A DNA stretch of 64,000 nt, taken from assembly GCA_016720835.1 (NCBI GenBank), contig JADKJW010000018.1, forward strand, positions 27,804-91,803, in the 5' to 3' direction. Source of the stretch: Ignavibacteria bacterium. GTDB lineage: Bacteria > Bacteroidota > Ignavibacteria > SZUA-365. A program made the position numbers and the translations under genes. The notes beneath the pieces are model-generated. The model saw only the letters and a list, made by a program, of their open reading frames with translations. It made no database searches and was not told where the DNA came from. Of this stretch, positions 36,380 through 43,978 are shown one piece after another (the stretch's first letter is position 1; every line of letters begins with the position of its first letter).

Positions 36380-37105
36380 CTAGACCTCCACTGAAGCTGT
36401 TTCGCGGCGCGAGAGCGCCTGAATCACCGATTGAAAAACTCCGATGCCGTCGTCCGATCCGAGGAGCGTTTCCATGCTCCGTTCGGGATGCGGCATCATT
36501 CCGAACACGTTGCCCGCCCTGTTGACGATGCCCGCGATGTTGTTCAGCGAGCCGTTGGGGTTGCTCTCCGGCGTCAGAGCGCCGTCGGCGGAACAGTAGC
36601 GGAACACCACCTGGCGGCGCGCTTCGAGCTCCTCGAGCGCAGACCGGTCAGTATAGTAATTTCCCTCCCCGTGCGCAACGGGGATCGTGAGAACCTGTCC
36701 GGCGGTGAGCGCGTTCGAGAACGCGGTGTCCGTGTTCTCCGCGCGCAGATGCACCTCGCGGCACACGAACCGGAGCGAGGCGTTGCGCAGCAGCGCGCCC
36801 GGCAGAAGCCCGGCCTCGCAGAGAATCTGAAAGCCGTTGCAGACGCCCATGACATGCCCGCCCGCATTCGCAAAGCGGACGACCTCCTTCATGATCGGCG
36901 AAAAACGCGCAATGGCGCCGCAGCGAAGATAGTCGCCGTAGGAGAAGCCGCCCGGAAGGATGATGGCGTCCGCGCCGCCGAGATCGCTCTCCTTGTGCCA
37001 GAGGAAACGCACGTCCTGCCCCATCACGTGCTTCACGGCATGGTAGGCGTCGTGATCGCAATTGGATCCGGGGAAGACGACGACGCCGAAACGGTGGGCC
37101 GCCAT
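36380..37105 (-). CDS. purQ: Phosphoribosylformylglycinamidine synthase subunit PurQ (glutaminase)
   Basis: This 241-residue class I glutamine amidotransferase opens VVVFPGSNCDHDAYHA. It has the nucleophile C89 in GVCNGFQIL and the catalytic His-Glu in MMPHPERSME. It delivers ammonia to PurL for step 4 of purine synthesis. ATG 37105 overlaps the purS TGA by one base; a GTG codon precedes it, but the ATG starts the family consensus. The stop is TAG. PurL is not in the window. Confidence 0.95.
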   Translation of the reverse strand: MAAHRFGVVVFPGSNCDHDAYHAVKHVMGQDVRFLWHKESDLGGADAIILPGGFSYGDYLRCGAIARFSPIMKEVVRFANAGGHVMGVCNGFQILCEAGLLPGALLRNASLRFVCREVHLRAENTDTAFSNALTAGQVLTIPVAHGEGNYYTDRSALEELEARRQVVFRYCSADGALTPESNPNGSLNNIAGIVNRAGNVFGMMPHPERSMETLLGSDDGIGVFQSVIQALSRRETASVEV

Positions 37106-37362
37106 CACGCGCCCGCTTCTTCGAGGGCGATGGTGTAGTCGTCCATCACCGGATTGGCGAGGAGCTTGCGGCAGGCTTCGTCGACGGTGGCGCGCGCGGC
37201 GTCCGCATCCGCGGCGTCGACGTGCAGTTCGATGAGTTTGCCGATGCGCAGTCGCGCGACGCCGCGCAGTTCCAGGGACTGCAGCGCGTGCTCGACGGCC
37301 TTGCCTTCGGGATCGAGGATGGTGGGTCGGCGCCGCACGGTGACGGTGGCTTTGAATGTCAT
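37105..37362 (-). CDS. purS: Phosphoribosylformylglycinamidine synthase subunit PurS
   Basis: The 85-residue protein matches PurS: FKATVTVRRRPTILDPEGKAVEHALQSL, then a middle VARLRIGKLIEL strand and a C-terminal LLANPVMDDYTIAL. PurS bridges PurQ and PurL in the multi-subunit FGAM synthetase. ATG 37362 is preceded by GAAGG with a 5-base spacing, so I prefer it over the upstream TTG at 37374. Confidence 0.93.
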   Translation of the reverse strand: MTFKATVTVRRRPTILDPEGKAVEHALQSLELRGVARLRIGKLIELHVDAADADAARATVDEACRKLLANPVMDDYTIALEEAGA

Positions 37363-37402
37363 GGGAACCTTCAACAGTGCAAATCGATGGAATGCGAGTG
37401 GA

Positions 37403-38146
37403 TTATTTGGACTTTCCTGCGGGCTTGCCCGTGAGGAGTTTCCTGATCTGCCCGTACGCCGAATACACGACGCCGGCCACGATCACGAGCGCCAGCACGG
37501 GGAAGAGGCCCTTGCCCAGTGTCACGGCGATGATGATGCCGCCGAGCACGCAGCCGCCGGTGAGCCAGGGCTGCTCGCGAAAGGCCTTGCGCGTGAATTT
37601 CGGCAGGGTCGGGTAGCGGATCGTGCTGACCATCAGGAGGCCGCATGCCGCGATCACCGCGGTGAACACGTGCTGCAGGGTCGCATCGGCCTGAATGACG
37701 TCCGGTCCGAAAAAGAAGATGAACGCCACCAGCACGAGCGCGGAGAGCGGAATGGGAACACCCACGAAGGAGTCCTTGCTGAAACCGACGAGCTGCACGT
37801 TGAAGCGCGCAAGACGCAGCGCGCCGAACACGAGCGGTGCGGACGCCACCAGCGTTCCGAACGGTCCGTAGGAGTGAAGGAACAGCGCGTACACCAGCAC
37901 CGACGGGGCCGCGCCGAAACTCACGGCGTCGGCGAGCGAGTCCAGCTGCACGCCGAATTCGCTCGACGAGTGCGTCAGCCGCGCCATGAGGCCGTCGAGC
38001 GTGTCGCAGATTGCCGAACAGACGACGTAGATGCCTGCAAGGACGAACTTGCCGTGCATCGCCTGGATGATGCAGAGAAAGCCGAAGAAAATGTTCAGCA
38101 CGGTGAACAGATTCGGAAGAATGGAACGGCTGAGGCGGATCTTCAC
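37403..38146 (-). CDS. pssA: CDP-diacylglycerol-serine O-phosphatidyltransferase
   Basis: The 247-residue membrane protein begins RSILPNLFTVLNIFFGFLC. It has the CDP-alcohol phosphatidyltransferase motif DTLDGLMAR...SSEFGVQLDSLAD (D-G...AR...G...D...D), which binds metal and CDP-diacylglycerol. Several membrane helices follow. It makes phosphatidylserine from CDP-DAG and serine. It sits 38 bp after psd, which converts the product to phosphatidylethanolamine, so the two form the PE pathway. Confidence 0.93.
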   Translation of the reverse strand: MKIRLSRSILPNLFTVLNIFFGFLCIIQAMHGKFVLAGIYVVCSAICDTLDGLMARLTHSSSEFGVQLDSLADAVSFGAAPSVLVYALFLHSYGPFGTLVASAPLVFGALRLARFNVQLVGFSKDSFVGVPIPLSALVLVAFIFFFGPDVIQADATLQHVFTAVIAACGLLMVSTIRYPTLPKFTRKAFREQPWLTGGCVLGGIIIAVTLGKGLFPVLALVIVAGVVYSAYGQIRKLLTGKPAGKSK

Positions 38147-38184
38147 TGGCGTGCTGTGCTTCTGCTGGTGTGGTGCGTGTGGAA

Positions 38185-38862
38185 TCAGGGCGCCGGCGGC
38201 GCGGTGGCGGCGGGGCGAAGCCGCGCGAGAATGGTCTCGCCCGCGACGACGATTTGGTCCATCGACACGAGGACTTCCGCATCCGGAGGCATGAGGACGT
38301 CGACGCGGGATCCGAACTTGATCATTCCGAAGCGCTGACCCGCGACCGCGCTGTCACCCACGGCAATGGGACAGACGATGCGGCGCGCGACGGCGCCGGC
38401 GATCTGCTTGAACAGCACCTTCGACGTCTTGCCGTCGATGCCGATCAGCGTCCGTTCATTGAGGTCCGAGGCCTTGTCCGCAAAGGCGACGAGGTACTTG
38501 CCCTCGATATGCCGGAAATACCCGACACGGCCCGATATCGGGTAGCGGTTGACGTGCACATTCAGCGGGGACATGAAGATGCAGACCTGTTTCGCCTTCC
38601 CCTTCAGGAATTCCGGCTCGTCCACCTCGGTGATGCTGATCACCTTTCCGTCGGCGGGCGAAATGACGCCGTCGGCGACATCCGGCACGGTGCGTTCCGG
38701 ATCGCGAAAAAAGTTGAGCGTGAAACCGAGCACCAGGACGCCGAGCAGGATGAACCCGATTTTCAGCGGAAGGTTCGAAATGAAGAAGCCACCCGCGATG
38801 AGCAGCACCGAGATGACGATGATCGGGATGGCGGTATCGGTGCCGTATTTCGTGAGCGACAT
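38185..38862 (-). CDS. psd: Phosphatidylserine decarboxylase family protein
   Basis: The 225-residue protein has two N-terminal membrane helices (IPIIVISVLLIAGGFFI and IGFILLGVLVLGFTLNFF). The Psd domain follows: FRDPERTVP, SPADGKVI, FMSPLNVHVNRYPISG and the GSR autocleavage site with S185 that generates the pyruvoyl cofactor. This short form is typical of Bacteroidota-type Psd (psd-A subgroup). It yields phosphatidylethanolamine at the inner membrane. It is flanked by purC (8-bp gap) and pssA. Confidence 0.93.
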   Translation of the reverse strand: MSLTKYGTDTAIPIIVISVLLIAGGFFISNLPLKIGFILLGVLVLGFTLNFFRDPERTVPDVADGVISPADGKVISITEVDEPEFLKGKAKQVCIFMSPLNVHVNRYPISGRVGYFRHIEGKYLVAFADKASDLNERTLIGIDGKTSKVLFKQIAGAVARRIVCPIAVGDSAVAGQRFGMIKFGSRVDVLMPPDAEVLVSMDQIVVAGETILARLRPAATAPPAP

Positions 38863-38870
38863 GGGGGAAC

Positions 38871-39611
38871 TCAGGCCAGGAGCCGTTTATGAAGCGCCGC
38901 GTACGCGTCGGCGAACTCGCCGATGCCCAGACGGAAGAGGGACCCGTCGTGCAGCTGGTGGCTTTCAACGTCGAAGATGCGCATGACGTCGGGAAAGATG
39001 GCGTCGCCGAGGAACACCTCGCCGTTCTGCCTGCCGAATTCGAGCCAGATATCGACGAGCCGGAAACGGCGCCGCTCCATGAAGGAGCGCAGGACCGCAT
39101 TGGTCTTGGTCGCGATGCGAATGGTGGTCCGTACTTCCTCGGGCGTGGATACACCCAAAGCCAGGACATGCGACTCGTTGATCATCGGGTACCCGAACTT
39201 CTGGCTCCGGTACACCAGTTCGACGATGGGAAAGTCCAGCTCCCTGCCCTCCGTCACGCCGTAGCGCTCGCAGAGCGCCCCTCCGGCGATGTTCCGTACG
39301 ACGACGGCGATGGGGATCATGTCCAACCGACGCACCAGCAGCGCGGATTCGTCGTGCAGCCCGAGGTAATGCGTGGGAATGCGAAAGCTCTGAAGGTAGT
39401 CGAAGATGTGCGCCGCGATCTGCACGGCCAGCATGGGCTTGACCGGACCGTTCGCGGCGTGCTTGTCGCGCGCGGGAAAATCGGATTTGAATTCGAGGAA
39501 CACCTTGTCCGCATCGGCGCTTTCGAGGACGCGCTTGCTGTGACCCTCATAGAGCAGCCGTCCGCGCCGCATCTGTTGTTCCGTCGATTTCTCCTTGGGG
39601 ACTGGGCGCAT
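38871..39611 (-). CDS. purC: Phosphoribosylaminoimidazole-succinocarboxamide synthase
   Basis: The 246-residue protein contains the SAICAR synthetase signature: LLYEGHSKRVLE, a variant of LxYEGKAK. It continues with FKSDFPARDKHAANGPV, IAVVVRNIAGGALCERYGV, VELVYRSQKFGYPMIN and LVDIWLEFGRQNGEVFLGD. It couples aspartate to CAIR in purine synthesis. It is the first gene of the purC-psd-pssA-purS-purQ-tatA-gatA run, where gaps are short (0-66 bp). Confidence 0.95.
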   Translation of the reverse strand: MRPVPKEKSTEQQMRRGRLLYEGHSKRVLESADADKVFLEFKSDFPARDKHAANGPVKPMLAVQIAAHIFDYLQSFRIPTHYLGLHDESALLVRRLDMIPIAVVVRNIAGGALCERYGVTEGRELDFPIVELVYRSQKFGYPMINESHVLALGVSTPEEVRTTIRIATKTNAVLRSFMERRRFRLVDIWLEFGRQNGEVFLGDAIFPDVMRIFDVESHQLHDGSLFRLGIGEFADAYAALHKRLLA

Positions 39612-39803
39612 GGGGTGTGTGGGACCTGAATGCCGTTTCCTTATGAATCATCCAATATAATCAACCGCACGTGTCCGCGAAACACCCGGAGAGAAACGAT
39701 TCCGTGCCGGGCACCCCGAGCATCCATCGCGCGCGGGCCGCATCGTTTTTGAGAATTGCGTGCCGTGGAGCTACCTTGCGAGACGACATCGAGGTATCCC
39801 CCT

Positions 39804-40376
39804 TTGACACTCAGCCAATTCCTGTTCAAGAACCGCAGTTACGCGCCCATTCCCTGGGTTATCGCCATGCTCGTCTTCGCAAGGCCGACCCCCGTCAGTC
39901 TCGTCGGCGGCTTCGCGCTCGCCTGTCTCGGCGAGTTTTTCAGGGCCTGGGGCGTGTTCTATGCCGGCAGCGAGACGCGCGTCACCGGCAGCGTCGGCGC
40001 CACGCGACTGGTCACGTCCGGCCCGTTCTCCCGGACGAGAAACCCGTTGTACACCGGCAACATCCTCATCTACATCGGCATCGGCGTGATGTCGATGGCG
40101 CTCTTTCCCTGGCTGCAGCTGGCCGCGCTCGCGTGGTTCCTGTTCCAGTACACGATGATCGTCCTCGAGGAAGAGCGTTTCCTGCGCGCGGAATTCGGCG
40201 CCGAGTACGAGGCGTACGCCAGGGCGGTGCCCCGCTTTGGTTTCGCGCTGACGCGCTACGAGAGTCCGAAAAAGATTGCGATCGACTGGCGCGGCGGCTG
40301 GGAATCCGAAGCGCGCTCCATCCAGGCATTCGTGTTCGTTTCCGCGCTCGTCGTGGCGGTCTGGCTCCTGCGATGA
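39804..40376 (+). CDS. Isoprenylcysteine carboxyl methyltransferase/PEMT-like membrane methyltransferase
   Basis: The 190-residue protein with several membrane helices has the motif LVTSGPFSRTRNPLYTGNILIYIGIGV and a later LEEERFLRAEFGAEYEAYARAVPRF. Together these form the SAM-binding C-terminal signature of ICMT/phospholipid methyltransferase families. The substrate may be an isoprenoid, phospholipid or small molecule. I chose TTG 39804, which begins the conserved LSQFLFKNRSYAPIPW and follows GAGG; TTG 39756 and GTG 39765 are alternatives. It overlaps lpxB by 4 bp (ATGA), suggesting a link to envelope lipids. Confidence 0.78.
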   Translation: MTLSQFLFKNRSYAPIPWVIAMLVFARPTPVSLVGGFALACLGEFFRAWGVFYAGSETRVTGSVGATRLVTSGPFSRTRNPLYTGNILIYIGIGVMSMALFPWLQLAALAWFLFQYTMIVLEEERFLRAEFGAEYEAYARAVPRFGFALTRYESPKKIAIDWRGGWESEARSIQAFVFVSALVVAVWLLR

Positions 40377-41492
40377 CCCCCGCCCCGCGCTTCATGCTTG
40401 TCGCAGGGGAGGCGTCGGGCGATCAGTACGGAGCGCGCGTCGTGGAAGCGATCCGCGCGCGCGTGCCGGACGCGGAATTTTTCGGCATCGGGGGAGACCG
40501 CATGCAGGACGCCGGCGTCGAGCTGCTCTACCACACGCGGCAGACGTCCATCATGGGCTTCATCGAGGTGGCGAAAAACTACCGCTTTCTCCGCAACATG
40601 CTCCGCCACTGCACGGAGGAAATGCTGCGGCGACGGCCCGCGGTGCTGATCCCCATCGACTATCCGGGCTTCAATCTCCGACTCGCGCGCGCGGCCCGCG
40701 CCTCACGCATTCCGGTGCTCTACTACATCAGTCCGCAAGTGTGGGCCTGGGGAGGCGACCGGGCGGCGAAGATGCGCGAACTCGTCAATCACCTCGCGGT
40801 CGTGTTCCCGTTTGAAGAGGCCGCTGTACCAGAAACTCGACGTGCCCGTCACGTTTGTCGGCCATCCCCTTCTCGAGATCCTGCCGGACACCGATCGCGC
40901 CGAATTTCTCGCGGATGCGGGCCTCCCCGATCGTCCCCTCCTTGCGCTGCTGCCGGGCTCGCGGGCGCAGGAACTGCACCGGATGCTGCCGGTCATGCTC
41001 GAGGCCGCCCGCGTCCTGAAGGAACGCACCGGCTGCTCCGTGGCCATCGGCGCGTCGCATCTGCCCGACGAGGCCTATGCGGCGGCGCGCGCCGGCGACG
41101 CGACCCCCCTGCTCCGCGGCATGACGCATCGCCTGATGGAACACGCGCACGCGGCCATCGTCACCTCCGGCACCGCGACCGTGGAGACCGCATTCTACCG
41201 GACACCGATGATCATCGTGTACAGGACATCCGCCCTGAACTACGCTATCGGCAGGCGGCTCGTGCGGGTGGAACACATCGGCATGCCGAACATCCTCGCG
41301 GGAAGGATCATCGTTCCGGAACTGCTGCAACGCGAGGCATCGGTCGAGAATATCGTCGCGCATATGCTGCCGCTGCTCGTCGACGATGCCGCCCGCGCGG
41401 CGATGATCCGCGACCTTGCCGACATGCGCGCGTCCATGGGCGATGCGGGCGCGTCGCGGAAGGTGGCCGATCTCGCGCTGGCCATGCTCTGA
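40373..41492 (+). CDS. lpxB: Lipid-A-disaccharide synthase, interrupted by a 1-nt frameshift
   Basis: The first 149 residues (RFMLVAGEASGDQYGARVV, FFGIGGDRM, SIMGFIEV, LIPIDYPGFNLRLA, YYISPQVWAWG, LAVVFPFEE) are in one frame. The rest (PLYQKLDVPVTFVGHPLLE, LALLPGSRAQE, AAIVTSGTATVETAFYRTPMIIVYR, MPNILAGRIIVPELLQ) is in the next. Removing one G at 40819-40820 gives FPFEEPLYQKLDVPV, the expected continuous LpxB. The enzyme joins UDP-diacylglucosamine and lipid X in lipid A synthesis at the inner membrane. Because LpxB is needed for normal lipid A, the frameshift may be a sequence error. Length after repair is about 373 residues, as expected. Confidence 0.9.
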
Positions 41493-41510
41493 GACCCGCG
41501 CCTCGGAGCG

Positions 41511-42434
41511 TCAGCCGATACGCGCGTCTTCCTCGAAACGGTAGCCGCGCAGGAATTCCGCGGCGTTCATCGCCTTCCGCCCTTCCTGCTTCAGTTCCAG
41601 GATGTCGAGCGCGCCGTCGCCGCAATGCACGATGAGTGAGCCGCCGTGCGCCAGGACGGATCCGGGCGGAAGCGGGCGACCTGTATCGGACACGCGTGTC
41701 CGGTATATTTTCAGGACCCGTTCGCCGTGCCGCGTCCACGCGCCGGGAAAGGGGCTCAGGCCCCGGATGAAGTTGTGCAGCTGCGGCGCGGAGCGGCTCC
41801 AGTCGATGGCGCAGGTGTCGCGGAAGATCTTCGGGGCGGGCGTGGCGAGCGCGTCGTCCTGGTCGCGCGCGACGGCGGTGCCGTCCGCGATCGCATCCAC
41901 CGTGCGCAGGACGACCTCCGCCCCGAGCATGGAGAGCGCGTCGTGCAGCTCGCCGGCGGTCATGTCGGGAGGCGCCGCGAGCCGCTCCTGCAGGATCACG
42001 GTGCCGGTGTCCACTTTCTCCTTGAGGAAAAAGGATGTCACGCCCGACTCCGTTTCGCCGTTGATCAGCGCCCAGTTGATGGGCGCCGCGCCGCGGTACT
42101 TCGGAAGAAGCGACGCGTGCAGGTTGAAGCTCCCCCGCGCCGGCAGGGTGAACACTTCGCGCGGCAGAATGCGAAAGGCCACCACGACGAAGACGTCGGC
42201 GGACAGCGCGCGCAGGGCGTCGATGAAGGCCGGATCGCGGAGCGACGCGGGTTGCAGCACAGGGATGCCGGCGTCGAGAGCAGCCGCCTTCACCGGGGTG
42301 GGCGTGACCTTCTGCCCTCGCCCGCGCGCTTCATCGGGCGCGGTGACCACCGCCACCACGCGATGCGGACTCCCGAGGAGCTTGCGCAGCGACGGCACGG
42401 CGAAGTCCGGAGTGCCCATGAAGACGATGGTCAT
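41511..42434 (-). CDS. fmt: Methionyl-tRNA formyltransferase
   Basis: The 307-residue protein has the formyltransferase fold starting TIVFMGTPDFAVPSL, with the catalytic signature SFNLHASLLPKYRGAAPINWA (N104, H106) and D142 in EKVDTGTVI. The C-terminal OB-like domain binds the tRNA. It formylates Met-tRNA(fMet) for initiation, and def, encoded just upstream, removes the formyl group. RBS GGAAGGA precedes ATG 42434. The region 42435-42469 is a short gap. Confidence 0.95.
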   Translation of the reverse strand: MTIVFMGTPDFAVPSLRKLLGSPHRVVAVVTAPDEARGRGQKVTPTPVKAAALDAGIPVLQPASLRDPAFIDALRALSADVFVVVAFRILPREVFTLPARGSFNLHASLLPKYRGAAPINWALINGETESGVTSFFLKEKVDTGTVILQERLAAPPDMTAGELHDALSMLGAEVVLRTVDAIADGTAVARDQDDALATPAPKIFRDTCAIDWSRSAPQLHNFIRGLSPFPGAWTRHGERVLKIYRTRVSDTGRPLPPGSVLAHGGSLIVHCGDGALDILELKQEGRKAMNAAEFLRGYRFEEDARIG

Positions 42435-42469
42435 GCGTCGGATCCTTCCGCGGTATGGCGCCGCGCGCG

Positions 42470-43039
42470 TCAGCGCTCGACGGCATCCATGCGATGGACG
42501 GGCACCAGCGGGTAGTCCGCCTCCATCTCGCCGCGCATGATTTTCTTGAGCGAGGGCAGCACGAGCCTCTTCTTCAATCCCTTGAGGTAGTCGGTGAAGA
42601 AGATGCCCTGCAGGTGGTCGTACTCGTGCTGGATGACGCGCGCCAGCAGGCCGTCGGCCTGCAGTTCCTGCTCCTCGAAGTTGAGGTCGCGGTAGCGGAT
42701 GTTGAGCCATTCCGGCCGGAAGATCTCGTCGCGCACGTTGGGGATGCTCAGGCAGCCTTCCTCGTAGCCGACGTCCTCGCCCCAGAGTTCCGTGATGACG
42801 GGATTGATGAAGACGAAGGGTCCGGTTTCCTCGTAGCCCTCCACACCCGAGACGTCGACGATGAAGAGCGAGGAGCCGTTCCCGACCTGGTTCGCGGCGA
42901 GTCCGATGCCGCTGGCGGGTTTCATGGTTTCGAACATGTCGAGCGCCAGCGACGTGATGGCGGCATCGGGTTTTTTGACTTCCCGGGTTTTTTCACGGAG
43001 CACGCGGGCGTCGTAGGTGTATATCGGAAGAATGGCCAT
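42470..43039 (-). CDS. def: Peptide deformylase
   Basis: The 189-residue enzyme contains the three deformylase motifs: GIGLAANQVG (44-53), EGCLSIP with metal ligand C96, and QHEYDHLQG with H138, E139 and H142. It removes the formyl group from nascent chains in the cytosol using Fe2+ or a similar metal. It is paired with fmt on the same strand, a common arrangement. Confidence 0.96.
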   Translation of the reverse strand: MAILPIYTYDARVLREKTREVKKPDAAITSLALDMFETMKPASGIGLAANQVGNGSSLFIVDVSGVEGYEETGPFVFINPVITELWGEDVGYEEGCLSIPNVRDEIFRPEWLNIRYRDLNFEEQELQADGLLARVIQHEYDHLQGIFFTDYLKGLKKRLVLPSLKKIMRGEMEADYPLVPVHRMDAVER

Positions 43040-43177
43040 GGGTTCAGCACGATGAGGGGGAGGCTGCGAGTTTTGATTCGAGCGGCCCGGTGGTAGATTT
43101 ATCGACGGGCGCGGAACGCTGCGTCAGAAATGAGAACACGAAAACCGGCAAAACGATTCACGACGAAAGGCAAAGGT

Positions 43178-43969
43178 ATGAAACTCGGTCTGAACGGAAA
43201 AACGGCCTTCATCGCCGCATCCAGCGACGGCATTGGTCGCGCCATCGCCCGCAGCCTCGCCTCGGAGGGCGCGCGGCTCGTGCTCTGCGCCCGGCGCGAG
43301 GAACCGCTCTCCGCGCTGCAGGAGGAATTGCGCGCCGCGCACGGAGCGGAAGTCGAGTACGTCACCGGAAATCTCGATGCCGCCGGGGACGTGACCCGCA
43401 TGACGGACGCCGCCCTCGAAATGTACGGCACCATCGACATCCTGGTCGCGAATAACGGCGGTCCGCAGCCCGGGACCTTCGAGGCGCTGGACGAAACCGC
43501 CTGGGCGGCTGCCTGGGAACGCACGCTGCTGAGTCCGGTGCGCCTTATCCGGGCGCTCCTGCCGGGAATGAAAGCGCGCGGCTGGGGACGCATCGTCACG
43601 GTGACCTCCATCAGCGTGAAACAGCCCATCGCGCGCCTCATGCTCTCGAATACCTACCGCGCGGCGGTGACGGGCATGGCGAAGACGCTGTCCGACGAAG
43701 TGGCGGGCCTCGGCATTACGGTCAACTGCATCGCGCCGGGGTATATCGGCACCGACCGCCTCACGCATCTGTTCGCCGATCGGGCGGCGCAGAGCGGACG
43801 CACGCCGGACGAGGAACGCGCCCTCATGCTGGCGGGCATTCCCGCGGGACGACTCGGCCTCCCGGAGGAGGTCGGCGACCTCGCGTGCTTTCTCGCCTCA
43901 GAACGCGCGGCCTACATCACGGGTGAGACGATCCTGGTGGATGGCGGCCTGTACCGCGGATCGCTGTAG
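43178..43969 (+). CDS. SDR family oxidoreductase (FabG-like), atypical active site
   Basis: The 263-residue Rossmann protein has the cofactor loop AASSDGIGRAIARSLA, LVANNGGPQPGTFEA, a catalytic-type SIS segment (VTSISVKQP), and the C-terminal IAPGYIGTDRLTHLF plus SERAAYITGETILVDGG. At the usual YxxxK position the sequence reads SNTYRAAVTGMAK; by alignment on the VTG that follows, Tyr and Lys appear replaced by Ser and Arg. This subgroup of FabG-like SDRs therefore may not reduce 3-oxoacyl-ACP in the standard way. RBS AAAGG precedes ATG 43178. Confidence 0.85.
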   Translation: MKLGLNGKTAFIAASSDGIGRAIARSLASEGARLVLCARREEPLSALQEELRAAHGAEVEYVTGNLDAAGDVTRMTDAALEMYGTIDILVANNGGPQPGTFEALDETAWAAAWERTLLSPVRLIRALLPGMKARGWGRIVTVTSISVKQPIARLMLSNTYRAAVTGMAKTLSDEVAGLGITVNCIAPGYIGTDRLTHLFADRAAQSGRTPDEERALMLAGIPAGRLGLPEEVGDLACFLASERAAYITGETILVDGGLYRGSL

Positions 43970-43978
43970 CGGAGCGAC

